Source: JAYVSZ01 sp043774925 (lineage in GTDB: Bacteria; Pseudomonadota; Gammaproteobacteria; Burkholderiales; Methylophilaceae). Taken from it: a stretch of 64,000 bases of DNA. A program made the position numbers and the translations under genes. The notes beneath the pieces were generated by a model, which was not told where the DNA came from, ran no database searches, and saw nothing but the letters and a program-made list of their open reading frames with translations. Where the stretch lies: contig JAYVSZ010000058.1 in assembly GCA_043774925.1 (NCBI GenBank), positions 21,911 to 85,910 of the forward strand. Direction: 5' to 3'. Below are positions 8,525-16,412 of the stretch, piece after piece; positions within the stretch are counted from its first letter, which is position 1; every line of letters begins with the position of its first letter.

Positions 8525-9066
8525 ACCGTTTCCTCTTCGTTAAGCGCCATAAACGCTTTCCTGAACTGCTGTCTGGCGCGCGCAAGCCGCGACATCACTG
8601 TCCCCACTGGCACTTCCGTCACCATAGCAATCCTCTCGTAAGGCATTTCTTCCATTTCGCGCAAAATAAGCACTTCTCGAAAAACCACCGGCAATTGCTT
8701 TAGCGCTTGGTTGACCCGCACACGATTATTGCTGCGTATTAATTCCTGCTCAGGAATCGGTCCACCCGCGCCCAGTACTTCCAATTCGTTTTCTTGATGC
8801 ACGATTTCCGTAATATCCAGATTGCCGTACTGGCTACTGCGTTCTGCCAAGCCATTCATGCACACATTGCGCACAATGCCAAGAAACCAGGCTTTGGCAT
8901 CATCCCCGCGCAGACTGTCCAAATAGGTCAAAGCGCGTAATGACGCGATTTGCACGGCATCTTGTGCGTCCGCATCGTTGCCCATAAGCCAGCGCGCCAA
9001 ATGGTAGGCTGCGTCGAGATGCTTTAACACCATTACTTCAAATTTTTTAGTTTTATTCCCGAACAC
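8521..9066 (-). CDS. ECF-type RNA polymerase sigma factor
   Basis: Region 2 is FEVMVLKHLDAAYHLARWLMGNDADAQDAVQ with the conserved DA.D.VQ helix, and region 4 is LPVVFREVLILREMEEMPYERIA...VPVGTVMSRLARARQQF, typical ECF. The frame stays open to an ATG at 9168, but I prefer the GTG at 9066: it has AAAGG ten bases upstream (9077-9081) and gives 181 residues, the usual ECF size. A candidate promoter lies at 9126-9133, which would be inside the longer version. It is coupled to the anti-sigma gene and divergent from the phosphoesterase-cupredoxin pair, which are likely targets. Confidence 0.9.
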   Translation of the reverse strand: MFGNKTKKFEVMVLKHLDAAYHLARWLMGNDADAQDAVQIASLRALTYLDSLRGDDAKAWFLGIVRNVCMNGLAERSSQYGNLDITEIVHQENELEVLGAGGPIPEQELIRSNNRVRVNQALKQLPVVFREVLILREMEEMPYERIAMVTEVPVGTVMSRLARARQQFRKAFMALNEEETV

Positions 9067-9125
9067 TAATGCGCAACCTTTAAATGCAAATGCCAATTTT
9101 AATTTATACCTGATTAAGGTTACTT

Positions 9126-9164
9126 TTATTCCCATATTAAAAAATATTTTTTTAACGGGAATAA
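9126..9164. promoter_or_regulatory. Paired, divergent GGGAATAA motifs: candidate ECF sigma -35 elements
   Basis: GGGAATAA occurs on the minus strand at 9126-9133 (60 bases from the sigma GTG) and on the plus strand at 9157-9164 (55 bases from the phosphoesterase start). Matching motifs pointing to both operons fit autoregulation of an ECF regulon. A third minus-strand copy at 9053-9060 lies in coding sequence. The -10 elements are not certain. Confidence 0.4.
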
Positions 9165-9218
9165 TCAAGCTAACTAACTGGTAACTGCTATGTAAACACC
9201 ATTTTTCTGGAGATAGCC

Positions 9219-10130
9219 GTGGATCATAATATACATCGTCGTAGTTTTCTTAAACTGGCCGGCTTAGGTGTGGGTGTTGTGTTTGCTTCCCGCCTAGGCG
9301 TGCAAAGCAACAGCGCAATGGCGGGCGAAGTGGCCGTCGAAGATTTCTTTTTTGTGCAAATGTCCGATACGCACTGGGGTTTTAGTGGCGAAAAGGTCAA
9401 TCCAGATGCCGCCGTAACATTGAAAAAAGCCGTTGCTGCCGTCAATGCGCTGGAACAAGCACCGGATTTCATTTTTTTTACCGGTGACTTAACCCACACC
9501 ACTGACGACCCCAAGGAGCGCCGCCGCCGTTTGGCCGAATTCAAGGACATCGTCAGCCAATTGAAAGTGAAGGACGTACGATTTACCCCAGGCGAACACG
9601 ATGCCTCGCTGGACTGGGGCGAGGCTTACAAGGAATTCTTTGGTGAAACGCATTATACTTTTGTGCACAAAGGCATCACTTTTATTGTGTTGGATAACGT
9701 CTCTGACCCTACCGCCGCCATTGGCCAAAACCAGCTCGATTGGATCAAAACCACGTTGCAAGGCCTGAACAAGGATCAGCCCATTGTGGTGTTCACCCAT
9801 CGCCCACTGTTTGACCTTTACCCGCAATGGGATTGGGCAACTAAAGATGGGGCCGCCGCAATTGACTTGCTGATGCCATTTAACAACGTCACGGTGTTTT
9901 ATGGCCACATCCATCAGGAGAATTTCCACATGACTGGCCATATTTCGCATCATTCTGCCAAATCACTAATTTTTCCGTTGCCAGCACCAGGCTCGCAACC
10001 CAAGCGCGCGCCGATTCCGTGGGATGCAACCAATCCCTACAAAGGCATGGGCTTCCGCGAGGTGAAAACAGACACAAAAGTGGCAGAGTTCACAACTAAC
10101 GAATTCCCCGTCGTGAAAGATAAAGCATGA
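9219..10130 (+). CDS. Tat-exported metallophosphoesterase (calcineurin-like)
   Basis: This 303-residue protein begins with a twin-arginine signal (RRSFLKLAG, residues 7-15) and a hydrophobic stretch, so it is exported folded, probably with bound metals. The calcineurin-like metal motifs are all visible: MSDTHWG (Asp50, His52), FTGDLTH, a GEHD variant of the usual GNHD, THRPLF and GHIHQ. The Asn-to-Glu change in GNHD removes a typical metal ligand and is notable. The substrate is unknown. Its stop overlaps the cupredoxin start by four bases (ATGA), so the two are translationally coupled. It lies divergent from the ECF sigma gene. Confidence 0.88.
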   Translation: MDHNIHRRSFLKLAGLGVGVVFASRLGVQSNSAMAGEVAVEDFFFVQMSDTHWGFSGEKVNPDAAVTLKKAVAAVNALEQAPDFIFFTGDLTHTTDDPKERRRRLAEFKDIVSQLKVKDVRFTPGEHDASLDWGEAYKEFFGETHYTFVHKGITFIVLDNVSDPTAAIGQNQLDWIKTTLQGLNKDQPIVVFTHRPLFDLYPQWDWATKDGAAAIDLLMPFNNVTVFYGHIHQENFHMTGHISHHSAKSLIFPLPAPGSQPKRAPIPWDATNPYKGMGFREVKTDTKVAEFTTNEFPVVKDKA

Positions 10131-10522
10131 ACCCGCTCGTTATACTGGGTGCGGCAATATTGCTGGCGGGAACGCTGGGGATAGGTAGTATTTCTGCCGA
10201 GCAGCCCACCGCGTCCACAACAAGCACATCCGTCGCCCCTGTTAGTGAACAGGTTATCCAAGTGAATGCACACAAATTTTCATACACCCCCGCCACAATC
10301 ACCTTGAAAAAAGGCGTGCCAGTGATTTTGGAATTCACATCGTCGGATGTGGTAATGGGCTTTAACGCGCCCGACCTGAAAGCTCACGCCGTGATTGTTC
10401 CCAGCGTAAAAACGCGCGTGCGTATTGTGCCCGACAAAGAAGGTATATTCACCTTCTTTTGCGATATTTTCTGCGGAGATGGTCACGAGGACATGAACGG
10501 CACGATTACTGTCACTGCTTAA
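10127..10522 (+). CDS. Exported cupredoxin with CuA-like copper loop
   Basis: This 131-residue protein has an N-terminal signal or anchor helix (about 4-23), an Ala/Ser/Thr linker, and a cupredoxin domain from about residue 45. The loop CDIFCGDGHEDM carries the CxxxC, His and Met spacing of the CuA centre in cytochrome oxidase subunit II. The upstream CuA histidine appears replaced: the aligned segment reads DVVMGFNAP. This therefore may be a mononuclear or altered copper site. Periplasmic electron transfer or copper handling is likely. It is coupled to the phosphoesterase and probably controlled by the adjacent ECF sigma factor. Confidence 0.85.
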   Translation: MNPLVILGAAILLAGTLGIGSISAEQPTASTTSTSVAPVSEQVIQVNAHKFSYTPATITLKKGVPVILEFTSSDVVMGFNAPDLKAHAVIVPSVKTRVRIVPDKEGIFTFFCDIFCGDGHEDMNGTITVTA

Positions 10523-10552
10523 CAGAATACAACCGCACCAAGCCTGCTTCGA

Positions 10553-11062
10553 TTATTGATTATTCAGTTTGAACAAATAAACCGCGTAAACGCCAAAAGT
10601 GATAAACGCAATGAGCCCAAGTTGCGGCAGCGTGAGGCCTAAAAACGTCCAGTCAATCGCGGCGCAATCGCCCGTGCCTTTGAATACGAGCATGAACGCT
10701 TTTTTCAGCGGAAAATTCTCGAACATATAATCGAAACCCACGCCGCAATCGGCAATCATCTCGCCTTTATGCGCCTGCAAATACCAATGACGAAGCGCCC
10801 AGCCAGCACCCACCAGCGCGGCAAGCACTTGCCCCAGCGTGAGTAATTTGGCGAACAAACTGGCGGGCTTAACAAACGCGCCAATTAAAAATAATACGCC
10901 AAGTACCATAAAGCAGATGCGCTGCGTGATGCACAGCGGGCAGGGTTCTAGCTTATAAACGGTTTGAATGACGAGCGCCAGCGCAACCAAGCCGAAACTT
11001 GCCGCAAAGCCCAGTAGATAGCCGGCTTTACCTTTAAAAAACGCGTGCGAAAACAAGTTCAT
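10553..11062 (-). CDS. dsbB: Disulfide bond formation protein DsbB
   Basis: This 169-residue inner-membrane protein reoxidises DsbA and passes electrons to quinone. Four membrane helices are visible (about 12-32, 45-62, 69-87, 143-162). The first periplasmic loop has the redox pair CPLC (with CITQR following). The second loop contains the other pair, ADCGVGF and GTGDCAAIDW. All four cysteines are present and the length is normal. It converges on the cupredoxin gene and is divergent from xseA, with about 40 bases between starts. Confidence 0.93.
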   Translation of the reverse strand: MNLFSHAFFKGKAGYLLGFAASFGLVALALVIQTVYKLEPCPLCITQRICFMVLGVLFLIGAFVKPASLFAKLLTLGQVLAALVGAGWALRHWYLQAHKGEMIADCGVGFDYMFENFPLKKAFMLVFKGTGDCAAIDWTFLGLTLPQLGLIAFITFGVYAVYLFKLNNQ

Positions 11063-11101
11063 GCTTTTTCCTTATTCTATTAAGTCAAATTGTAATGGAT
11101 A

Positions 11102-12316
11102 ATGAGCGCTATGGCTGAATCTGACCTCTTTACACAACAAAAAATCCTGACGGTGAGCGAATTAAATCGCATTGCACGCGAAATCCTAGAAATGAGCTTT
11201 CCGCTATTTTGGGTGTCGGGCGAGGTTTCCAACTTTACCCGCGCTGCCAGCGGGCATTGGTATTTTTCGCTTAAAGATCAAAACGCACAGGTGCGCTGCG
11301 TGATGTTTAAAGGCCGCAATAGTTATGTAGATTTTATGCCGCGTGAGGGCGATAAAATCGAAGCGCGTTGCACAGTGACGCTTTATGAGGCACGTGGTGA
11401 GTTTCAGCTTACCGTGGAATTCATCCAAAAAGCGGGTTTGGGCGCGCTGTTTGAGGCGTTTGAAGCGCTTAAAAACAAACTATCTCTGGAAGGCTTATTT
11501 GATGCGGCTGCCAAGCAAGTTATTGCAAAATATCCGCGCGCAATTGGCATTGTCACCAGCCCCGATGCGGCAGCTTTACGCGATGTTTTAAGCACTTTAA
11601 AACGGCGCAACCCAAATATTGGCGTGATTATTTACCCAACACCCGTGCAAGGTAAAGGCGCGGCGGAAACGATTGCGAAAGCCATCAACACGGCGGCCAT
11701 ACGCAATGAAGTGGGCACGCTGATTATTTGTCGCGGCGGTGGCAGCATGGAAGATTTATGGCAATTTAATGAGGAAATTGTCGCGCGTGCGATTGCAAAT
11801 TGCGCGATTCCCACCATTTCTGGCGTCGGTCACGAGACCGACTTTACCATTGCCGATTTTGTGGCCGATGTGCGCGCTGCCACGCCAACCGCCGCCGCCG
11901 AGCTGGCTTGCAACGATAAAGCACATTTGGCTGAGCAAATAAAACAGATTAAGAGCAGGCTGGAGAGGCGCATGGATATTGGCTTGCAGAGTCATGCCCA
12001 AAAACTGGATTATTTAGCAAAACGTTTAATTTCGCCTATGCAGCAGCTGCAAAATCAAGCAACGCAGATTAAACAACTGCAAAATCGCCTAAGTTTTGCC
12101 ATGCACCAGCAACTGCAAAAACACCAGCAAATGCTTTCACAATTAAAAAGTAGTATTGAGCAACTGAGCCCGCAGGCTGTATTGGCGCGGGGTTACGCTA
12201 TTGTTTCGCATCACGAAAAAACCATTACCGATAGCGCGCAAGTGCAAATTGGCCAAGCCGTGCGCATTCAACTGCATATTGGCGAAGCCAACGCCAATAT
12301 CACAAATAAACATTAG
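11102..12316 (+). CDS. xseA: Exodeoxyribonuclease VII large subunit
   Basis: This 404-residue protein is the catalytic subunit of exonuclease VII, which degrades single-stranded DNA from both ends with XseB. The N-terminal OB-fold (about 18-115) has WVSGEVSNFTRAASGHWYFSLKD. The catalytic domain contains IGIVTSPDAAALRDVL, ICRGGGSMEDLWQFNEE and ISGVGHETDFTIADFVAD, all diagnostic. A coiled-coil, Gln-rich stretch (about 285-360) follows, and the C-terminal LARGYAIV motif is present. xseB is not adjacent. An alternative ATG at 11111 is possible. Confidence 0.95.
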   Translation: MSAMAESDLFTQQKILTVSELNRIAREILEMSFPLFWVSGEVSNFTRAASGHWYFSLKDQNAQVRCVMFKGRNSYVDFMPREGDKIEARCTVTLYEARGEFQLTVEFIQKAGLGALFEAFEALKNKLSLEGLFDAAAKQVIAKYPRAIGIVTSPDAAALRDVLSTLKRRNPNIGVIIYPTPVQGKGAAETIAKAINTAAIRNEVGTLIICRGGGSMEDLWQFNEEIVARAIANCAIPTISGVGHETDFTIADFVADVRAATPTAAAELACNDKAHLAEQIKQIKSRLERRMDIGLQSHAQKLDYLAKRLISPMQQLQNQATQIKQLQNRLSFAMHQQLQKHQQMLSQLKSSIEQLSPQAVLARGYAIVSHHEKTITDSAQVQIGQAVRIQLHIGEANANITNKH

Positions 12317-12387
12317 TGCGATTGCTTAGCGCTTGTTTGTTTGGTGGGATTGTTTGATAATGCTCAATCTTATTGATGCCTTAACTC

Positions 12388-14271
12388 ATGGATAATCATA
12401 ATTCTCAAAAACCTGCCCTGCCCGCACTCGCGCTAGCCGCGCTGGGCGTGGTGTTTGGCGATATTGGCACCAGTCCTTTATACACCATGAAAGAGGTGTT
12501 TGCCGCCAGTCACCACCCAGTCCCACTCACCCACGATAACGTTTTTGGCATTTTATCGCTCATCGTTTGGGGCTTAATCATGATTGTCACGGTGAAATAC
12601 GTGGCGTTTATTATGCGCGCCGATAACCGCGGCGAAGGCGGCATTATGGCTTTGCTCGCTTTGGCTAGCCGCAACACACAAGGCAATAAACGCAAGCAAA
12701 CCATTATTATGACGTTGGGCATTTTAGGCGCGTGTATGTTTTATGCCGATGGCATGATTACGCCCGCGGTCTCTGTGTTGGGCGCGGTAGAAGGCTTGGA
12801 AGTGGCCGCTAAAAGTTTGCACCAGTTTATTTTACCAATTTCTTTAGTGGTGATTTTTGGCTTATTTTGGGCGCAAAGCAAAGGCACAGCGGTCGTAGGC
12901 GCGCTATTTGGGCCGGTGATGTTTGTGTGGTTCAGTGTACTCGCGGTGCTTGGCTTTATTAATATCGGCTTAGAACCCGATGTCATCAAGTCGCTTAATC
13001 CTTATTATGGCTTTCACTTTTTTATGAACAACGGTTGGTGGGCATTTGTCGCGCTAGGCTCCGTGGTGCTGGCGTTTACAGGGGCAGAGGCGCTGTATGC
13101 CGACATGGGGCATTTTGGCCGTCAACCGATTCGCTTGGCGTGGTTTATTTTTGTACTGCCAGCGCTCATTATTAATTATTTTGGCCAAGGCGCGCTTATT
13201 TTAAGCAATCCTAAAGCCATCGAAAATCCCTTCTATTTAATGGCACCTTCTTGGGCGCTTTTTCCGCTGATTATATTGGCCACCATCGCCGCCGTGATTG
13301 CCTCGCAGGCGGTTATCTCGGGCGCGTTTTCTGTCTCACGCCAAGCCTTGCAGCTTGGCTATTTACCACGCATGCACATTGAGCACACCTCAGAAAGCAC
13401 GCAAGGCCAAGTGTATATGCCGCGCGTCAATTGGGGCTTGATGACAGGCGTAATAATACTCGTCATCGGCTTTGGCAGCTCAGGCAGGCTAGCAGCGGCT
13501 TACGGCATTGCGGTCACTGGCAATATGATTATTACCACCTTACTTGCCTCCTTTGTTTTTCGAGAAATATGGGGCTGGAGTTGGCTACGTACAGGTCTTT
13601 TAATCAGCATATTACTGGTAATTGATATCGCTTTCTTTGGCGCTACTCTTCTAAAAATCCCAGATGGTGGCTGGGTGCCATTGCTCATCGGCATCGTGAT
13701 TTTCACTTTAATGCTCACTTGGAAAACAGGTCGAAGTTTGCTTTATAGCCGTTTAAAAACGGATGCTATGGCATTAGATCCATTTATTGAAGCCATTGGC
13801 GCACATTCACCTGTACGCGTGCCTGGCACGGCGCTATTTATGACACCCAACCCAGAAGGCGTACCTAGCGCCATGTTGCATAACTTAAAACACAACAAAG
13901 TGTTGCACGAAAAAATCGTGATTCTTACCGTGCGCTTTTTGGATTACCCGCACAGCACACAAGAGGAGCGTGTGGTTATTCAGCCGCTACCTTATGGATT
14001 TAATCGCGTCACCATCAACTATGGCTTTAAGGATGAGCCTGATTTGCCGCGCGATTTAATGCTGTGCAACGACGAAGGCTTGCCGCTAGACCCAATGGAT
14101 ACTTCGTACTTTATCGGCAAAGAAATTCTCAAGGCCAACGATGCGACTGGCATGGCGTACTGGCGCAAAAAAATCTTCATCGGCTTGTTCCGCAGCGCCG
14201 AAACGATTACCAACCAATTTAAACTGCCGCCGAATCGCGTGGTGGAACTTGGCGCGCAAGTAAAATTTTAA
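12388..14271 (+). CDS. kup: Low-affinity potassium transporter Kup
   Basis: This 627-residue protein imports potassium with protons. The KUP signature at the start (LAALGVVFGDIGTSPLYTMKEVF, residues 12-34) is complete, and about twelve membrane helices follow up to residue 450. GAEALYADMGHFG near 235 and SQAVISGAFSVSRQALQLGYLPR near 310 are conserved family motifs. A cytoplasmic tail of about 160 residues ends FKLPPNRVVELGAQVKF. It appears to be a single gene, 71 bases after xseA. Confidence 0.95.
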   Translation: MDNHNSQKPALPALALAALGVVFGDIGTSPLYTMKEVFAASHHPVPLTHDNVFGILSLIVWGLIMIVTVKYVAFIMRADNRGEGGIMALLALASRNTQGNKRKQTIIMTLGILGACMFYADGMITPAVSVLGAVEGLEVAAKSLHQFILPISLVVIFGLFWAQSKGTAVVGALFGPVMFVWFSVLAVLGFINIGLEPDVIKSLNPYYGFHFFMNNGWWAFVALGSVVLAFTGAEALYADMGHFGRQPIRLAWFIFVLPALIINYFGQGALILSNPKAIENPFYLMAPSWALFPLIILATIAAVIASQAVISGAFSVSRQALQLGYLPRMHIEHTSESTQGQVYMPRVNWGLMTGVIILVIGFGSSGRLAAAYGIAVTGNMIITTLLASFVFREIWGWSWLRTGLLISILLVIDIAFFGATLLKIPDGGWVPLLIGIVIFTLMLTWKTGRSLLYSRLKTDAMALDPFIEAIGAHSPVRVPGTALFMTPNPEGVPSAMLHNLKHNKVLHEKIVILTVRFLDYPHSTQEERVVIQPLPYGFNRVTINYGFKDEPDLPRDLMLCNDEGLPLDPMDTSYFIGKEILKANDATGMAYWRKKIFIGLFRSAETITNQFKLPPNRVVELGAQVKF

Positions 14272-14295
14272 AGCAAAATTTTAAAGCAAAATTTT
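14262..14295. repeat. 13-base tandem repeat at the end of kup
   Basis: The unit AAAATTTTAAAGC occurs at 14262-14274 and 14275-14287, followed by a partial third copy. The first copy contains the kup stop codon, so slippage here would move only downstream sequence. Confidence 0.7.
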
Positions 14296-14356
14296 GATTA
14301 CATTCAACCATTTTTAAAATCGCGCGTTAATATAAATTGTTATTAGAGGATTTTTT

Positions 14357-15175
14357 ATGAAAAAAATCATGAGCGTTTTAATGACCGCAATCGCCCTGCA
14401 AATGAGCGGCTGCGCCACCACCACCAAAGATAGCGTTTCTGGCGTGAGTCGCTCGCAATTCATGTTGCTGCCCGCATCGCAAATCACCAGCATGTCAGCG
14501 GCGGCCTACCAACAAACGCTTAAAGAAGCCACAGGCAAAAACACGCTTAACGTTGATAAAGCGCAATTGGAGCGTGTTAAAACCATCTCAAACCGCCTCA
14601 TCGCGCAAGTGGGCGTGTTCCGTCCAGATGCAACAAAATGGGCGTGGGAAGTCAACGTAGAAAAAAACGACCAATTGAATGCCTACTGCATGCCTGGTGG
14701 CAAAATTATGGTACTTTCTGGCATGATGGACAAGCTGCACGCGACGGATGACGAATTAGCCGCAGTGATTGGCCACGAAATTAGCCATGCCCTGCGTGAA
14801 CACGGCCGCGAACGTATGTCGAGCGCTTATGTGCAACAGTTTGGCTTGCAAGCACTGGCTGCTTTTGTCACTAAAGGCGCAGCAGGCGGTGCAATCAACC
14901 AAGCTGCTGGTATGGGCTCACAGCTCTTTTTTGCGCTACCTAACAGCCGCTTACAAGAGCAAGAGGCCGATAGAATGGGCTTGGAGCTAGCTGCACGGGC
15001 TGGCTACAATCCAGATGCTGCGGTGACTTTATGGCAAAAAATGACCGCAATGAACAAAGGTGCGCCGCCTGAATTCCTAAGCACCCACCCAGCTAGCGAA
15101 AACCGTATTAAAGATTTACAAGCGCTCGCGCCAAAAGTGCGCCCTTTGTATGAGGCAGCTAAAGCAGGTAAATAA
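14357..15175 (+). CDS. M48 family metalloprotease, lipoprotein (LoiP/BepA-like)
   Basis: This 272-residue protein has a lipobox ending LQMSGC (Cys19), so it is probably anchored to the outer membrane. The zinc protease motif HEISH lies at 140-144, and the third ligand Glu is in LQEQEADRMGLELAARAGYNP. The STHPASENRI segment near the end is typical of M48 quality-control proteases. Relatives LoiP and BepA in E. coli degrade misassembled outer-membrane proteins. No TPR domain follows, so it is closer to LoiP/YcaL. A terminator-like hairpin follows the gene. Confidence 0.9.
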   Translation: MKKIMSVLMTAIALQMSGCATTTKDSVSGVSRSQFMLLPASQITSMSAAAYQQTLKEATGKNTLNVDKAQLERVKTISNRLIAQVGVFRPDATKWAWEVNVEKNDQLNAYCMPGGKIMVLSGMMDKLHATDDELAAVIGHEISHALREHGRERMSSAYVQQFGLQALAAFVTKGAAGGAINQAAGMGSQLFFALPNSRLQEQEADRMGLELAARAGYNPDAAVTLWQKMTAMNKGAPPEFLSTHPASENRIKDLQALAPKVRPLYEAAKAGK

Positions 15176-15185
15176 TTAAAACGTT

Positions 15186-15249
15186 GTCATTCTGACGCAA
15201 GTCAGCATCTTATTTTTTTATACAGATTGCGGGTCTAGCCCGCAATGAC
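15186..15249. repeat. Dispersed repeat pair (GTCATT...ATCT arms), diverged copy 3
   Basis: Two arms each begin GTCATT and end ATCT in inverted orientation. The first contains the small hairpin TCTGACGCAAGTCAG and the second GCGGGTCTAGCCCGC. It lies between the M48 gene and its terminator. Confidence 0.6.
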
Positions 15250-15293
15250 AAAAAAGCGCATGTAGCAATACAAGCGCTTTTTTATTGGGCGTT
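15250..15293 (+). terminator. Rho-independent terminator of the M48 gene
   Basis: AAAAAAGCGC at 15250-15259 pairs with GCGCTTTTTT at 15284-15293, so the stem ends in a T run on the plus strand. Confidence 0.6.
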
Positions 15294-15294
15294 A

Positions 15295-15323
15295 CATCGC
15301 TTTAGGTTAAAATAGCGCTTTTA
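15295..15323 (+). promoter_or_regulatory. Sigma-70 promoter of dapD
   Basis: TTGGGC at 15295-15300 and TAAAAT at 15318-15323 are spaced by exactly 17 bases. They lie just after the upstream terminator and about 26 bases before the dapD ATG. Confidence 0.55.
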
Positions 15324-15348
15324 CTCATTTAACCAATCTGAGAATCAC

Positions 15349-16176
15349 ATGGATCCACGTCAAAGTATTATCGAAGCGTCATTTGAAGACCGCGCCAACA
15401 TCAACCCAGCCAACGCATCAACTGAAGTAAAAACCACCGTTGCCAGCGTGTTAAACGATTTAGACCAAGGCACATTGCGTGTGGCCAGCCGCATTGGCGA
15501 TAGCCAACAATGGGAAACGCATCAATGGTTGAAAAAAGCCGTGTTGCTGTCCTTCCGCTTGGAAGATAACCATTTGATGGACGATGGCGTAACGCGCTAT
15601 TTTGACAAGGTGCCGCCGAAATTCGCTCAATACACAGAAGAAGATTTTAAAGCGGGTGGCTTTCGCGTAGTACCAAATGCAATCGTACGTCGCGGCTCCT
15701 TTATCGGCAAAAATGCAGTACTCATGCCCTCATACGTCAATATTGGCGCGCATGTGGGCGAAGGCACCATGGTGGATACTTGGGCAACGGTTGGCTCTTG
15801 CGCACAAATCGGCAAAAACGTACATTTAAGCGGCGGCGTGGGCATTGGCGGCGTATTAGAGCCTGTGCAGGCTGGCCCAACGATTATCGGTGATAACTGC
15901 TTTGTAGGCGCGCGAAGCGAAGTGGTAGAAGGCGTAGTGGTAGAGGATAACTGCGTCATCTCTATGGGCGTGTATATTGGCCAAAGCACCAAAATTTACG
16001 ACCGCGAAACGGGTGAAGTGTTTTATGGCCGCGTGCCTGCTGGCTCTGTGGTGGTGGCTGGCAACTTACCCAGCAAAGATGGCACATACAGCCTATATTG
16101 CGCAGTGATCGTTAAAAAAGTCGATGCGAAAACACGCGGCAAAGTGGGCATTAACGAGCTGCTACGCGGCATTTAG
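15349..16176 (+). CDS. dapD: 2,3,4,5-tetrahydropyridine-2,6-dicarboxylate N-succinyltransferase
   Basis: This 275-residue enzyme succinylates tetrahydrodipicolinate in the lysine/diaminopimelate pathway. The N-terminal helical part (1-100) is followed by a left-handed beta-helix of hexapeptide repeats (about 105-235), with NAVLMPSYVNIGAHVGEGTMVDTWATVGSCAQIG and GGVGIGGVLEP as diagnostic segments. The end KVGINELLRGI is conserved. dapE lies 2.8 kb downstream on the same strand, separated by a c-di-GMP gene and yffB. A promoter precedes it and a strong terminator follows, so it is probably monocistronic. Confidence 0.96.
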   Translation: MDPRQSIIEASFEDRANINPANASTEVKTTVASVLNDLDQGTLRVASRIGDSQQWETHQWLKKAVLLSFRLEDNHLMDDGVTRYFDKVPPKFAQYTEEDFKAGGFRVVPNAIVRRGSFIGKNAVLMPSYVNIGAHVGEGTMVDTWATVGSCAQIGKNVHLSGGVGIGGVLEPVQAGPTIIGDNCFVGARSEVVEGVVVEDNCVISMGVYIGQSTKIYDRETGEVFYGRVPAGSVVVAGNLPSKDGTYSLYCAVIVKKVDAKTRGKVGINELLRGI

Positions 16177-16188
16177 GCTTTAGAATAC

Positions 16189-16219
16189 AAAGTGAGATGC
16201 GGGCTACGCATCTCACTTT
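16189..16219 (+). terminator. Strong rho-independent terminator after dapD
   Basis: A perfect 13-base stem (16189-16201 with 16207-16219, AAAGTGAGATGCG) encloses a five-base loop and runs into TTTT. Confidence 0.85.
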
Positions 16220-16266
16220 TATCAATTTTTCCCTGTCAACTTTTCGACACATTCCAGTAAGTATCG

Positions 16267-16359
16267 CCATACGCTCGATATGGCAGCCTCTAATTTTAAA
16301 AAATATCTCATACATAACAATATGTTATACGTTTTTTGTGTACCAGCTATGTGTGGTAC
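16267..16359 (+). promoter_or_regulatory. Cluster of three short dyads upstream of the GGDEF-EAL gene
   Basis: Three inverted repeats lie in 93 bases: CCATA/TATGG (16267-16283), ATAACA/TGTTAT (16314-16328) and GTACCA/TGGTAC (16340-16359). They sit 54 to 146 bases before the start codon, in an otherwise empty 193-base gap after the dapD terminator. They could be operator sites; no regulator is identified. Confidence 0.3.
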
Positions 16360-16412
16360 GCATCTTGCATATTTAACTGCAATTACTTATTTGAGATTGT
16401 TTTTCAAAGCTA

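Noticed and set aside
9489..9953. A 154-codon minus-strand frame
   Set aside because: It mirrors the phosphoesterase gene, whose motifs are conserved, so it is a shadow frame.
14262..14295. Possible phase-variation tract at the end of kup
   Set aside because: The first 13-base unit already contains the kup stop codon, so changes in copy number would not alter the protein.
16280..16412. A short plus-strand frame starting at 16280 before the GGDEF-EAL gene
   Set aside because: It runs into the c-di-GMP gene in another frame and shows no family features; the region fits a regulatory gap better.
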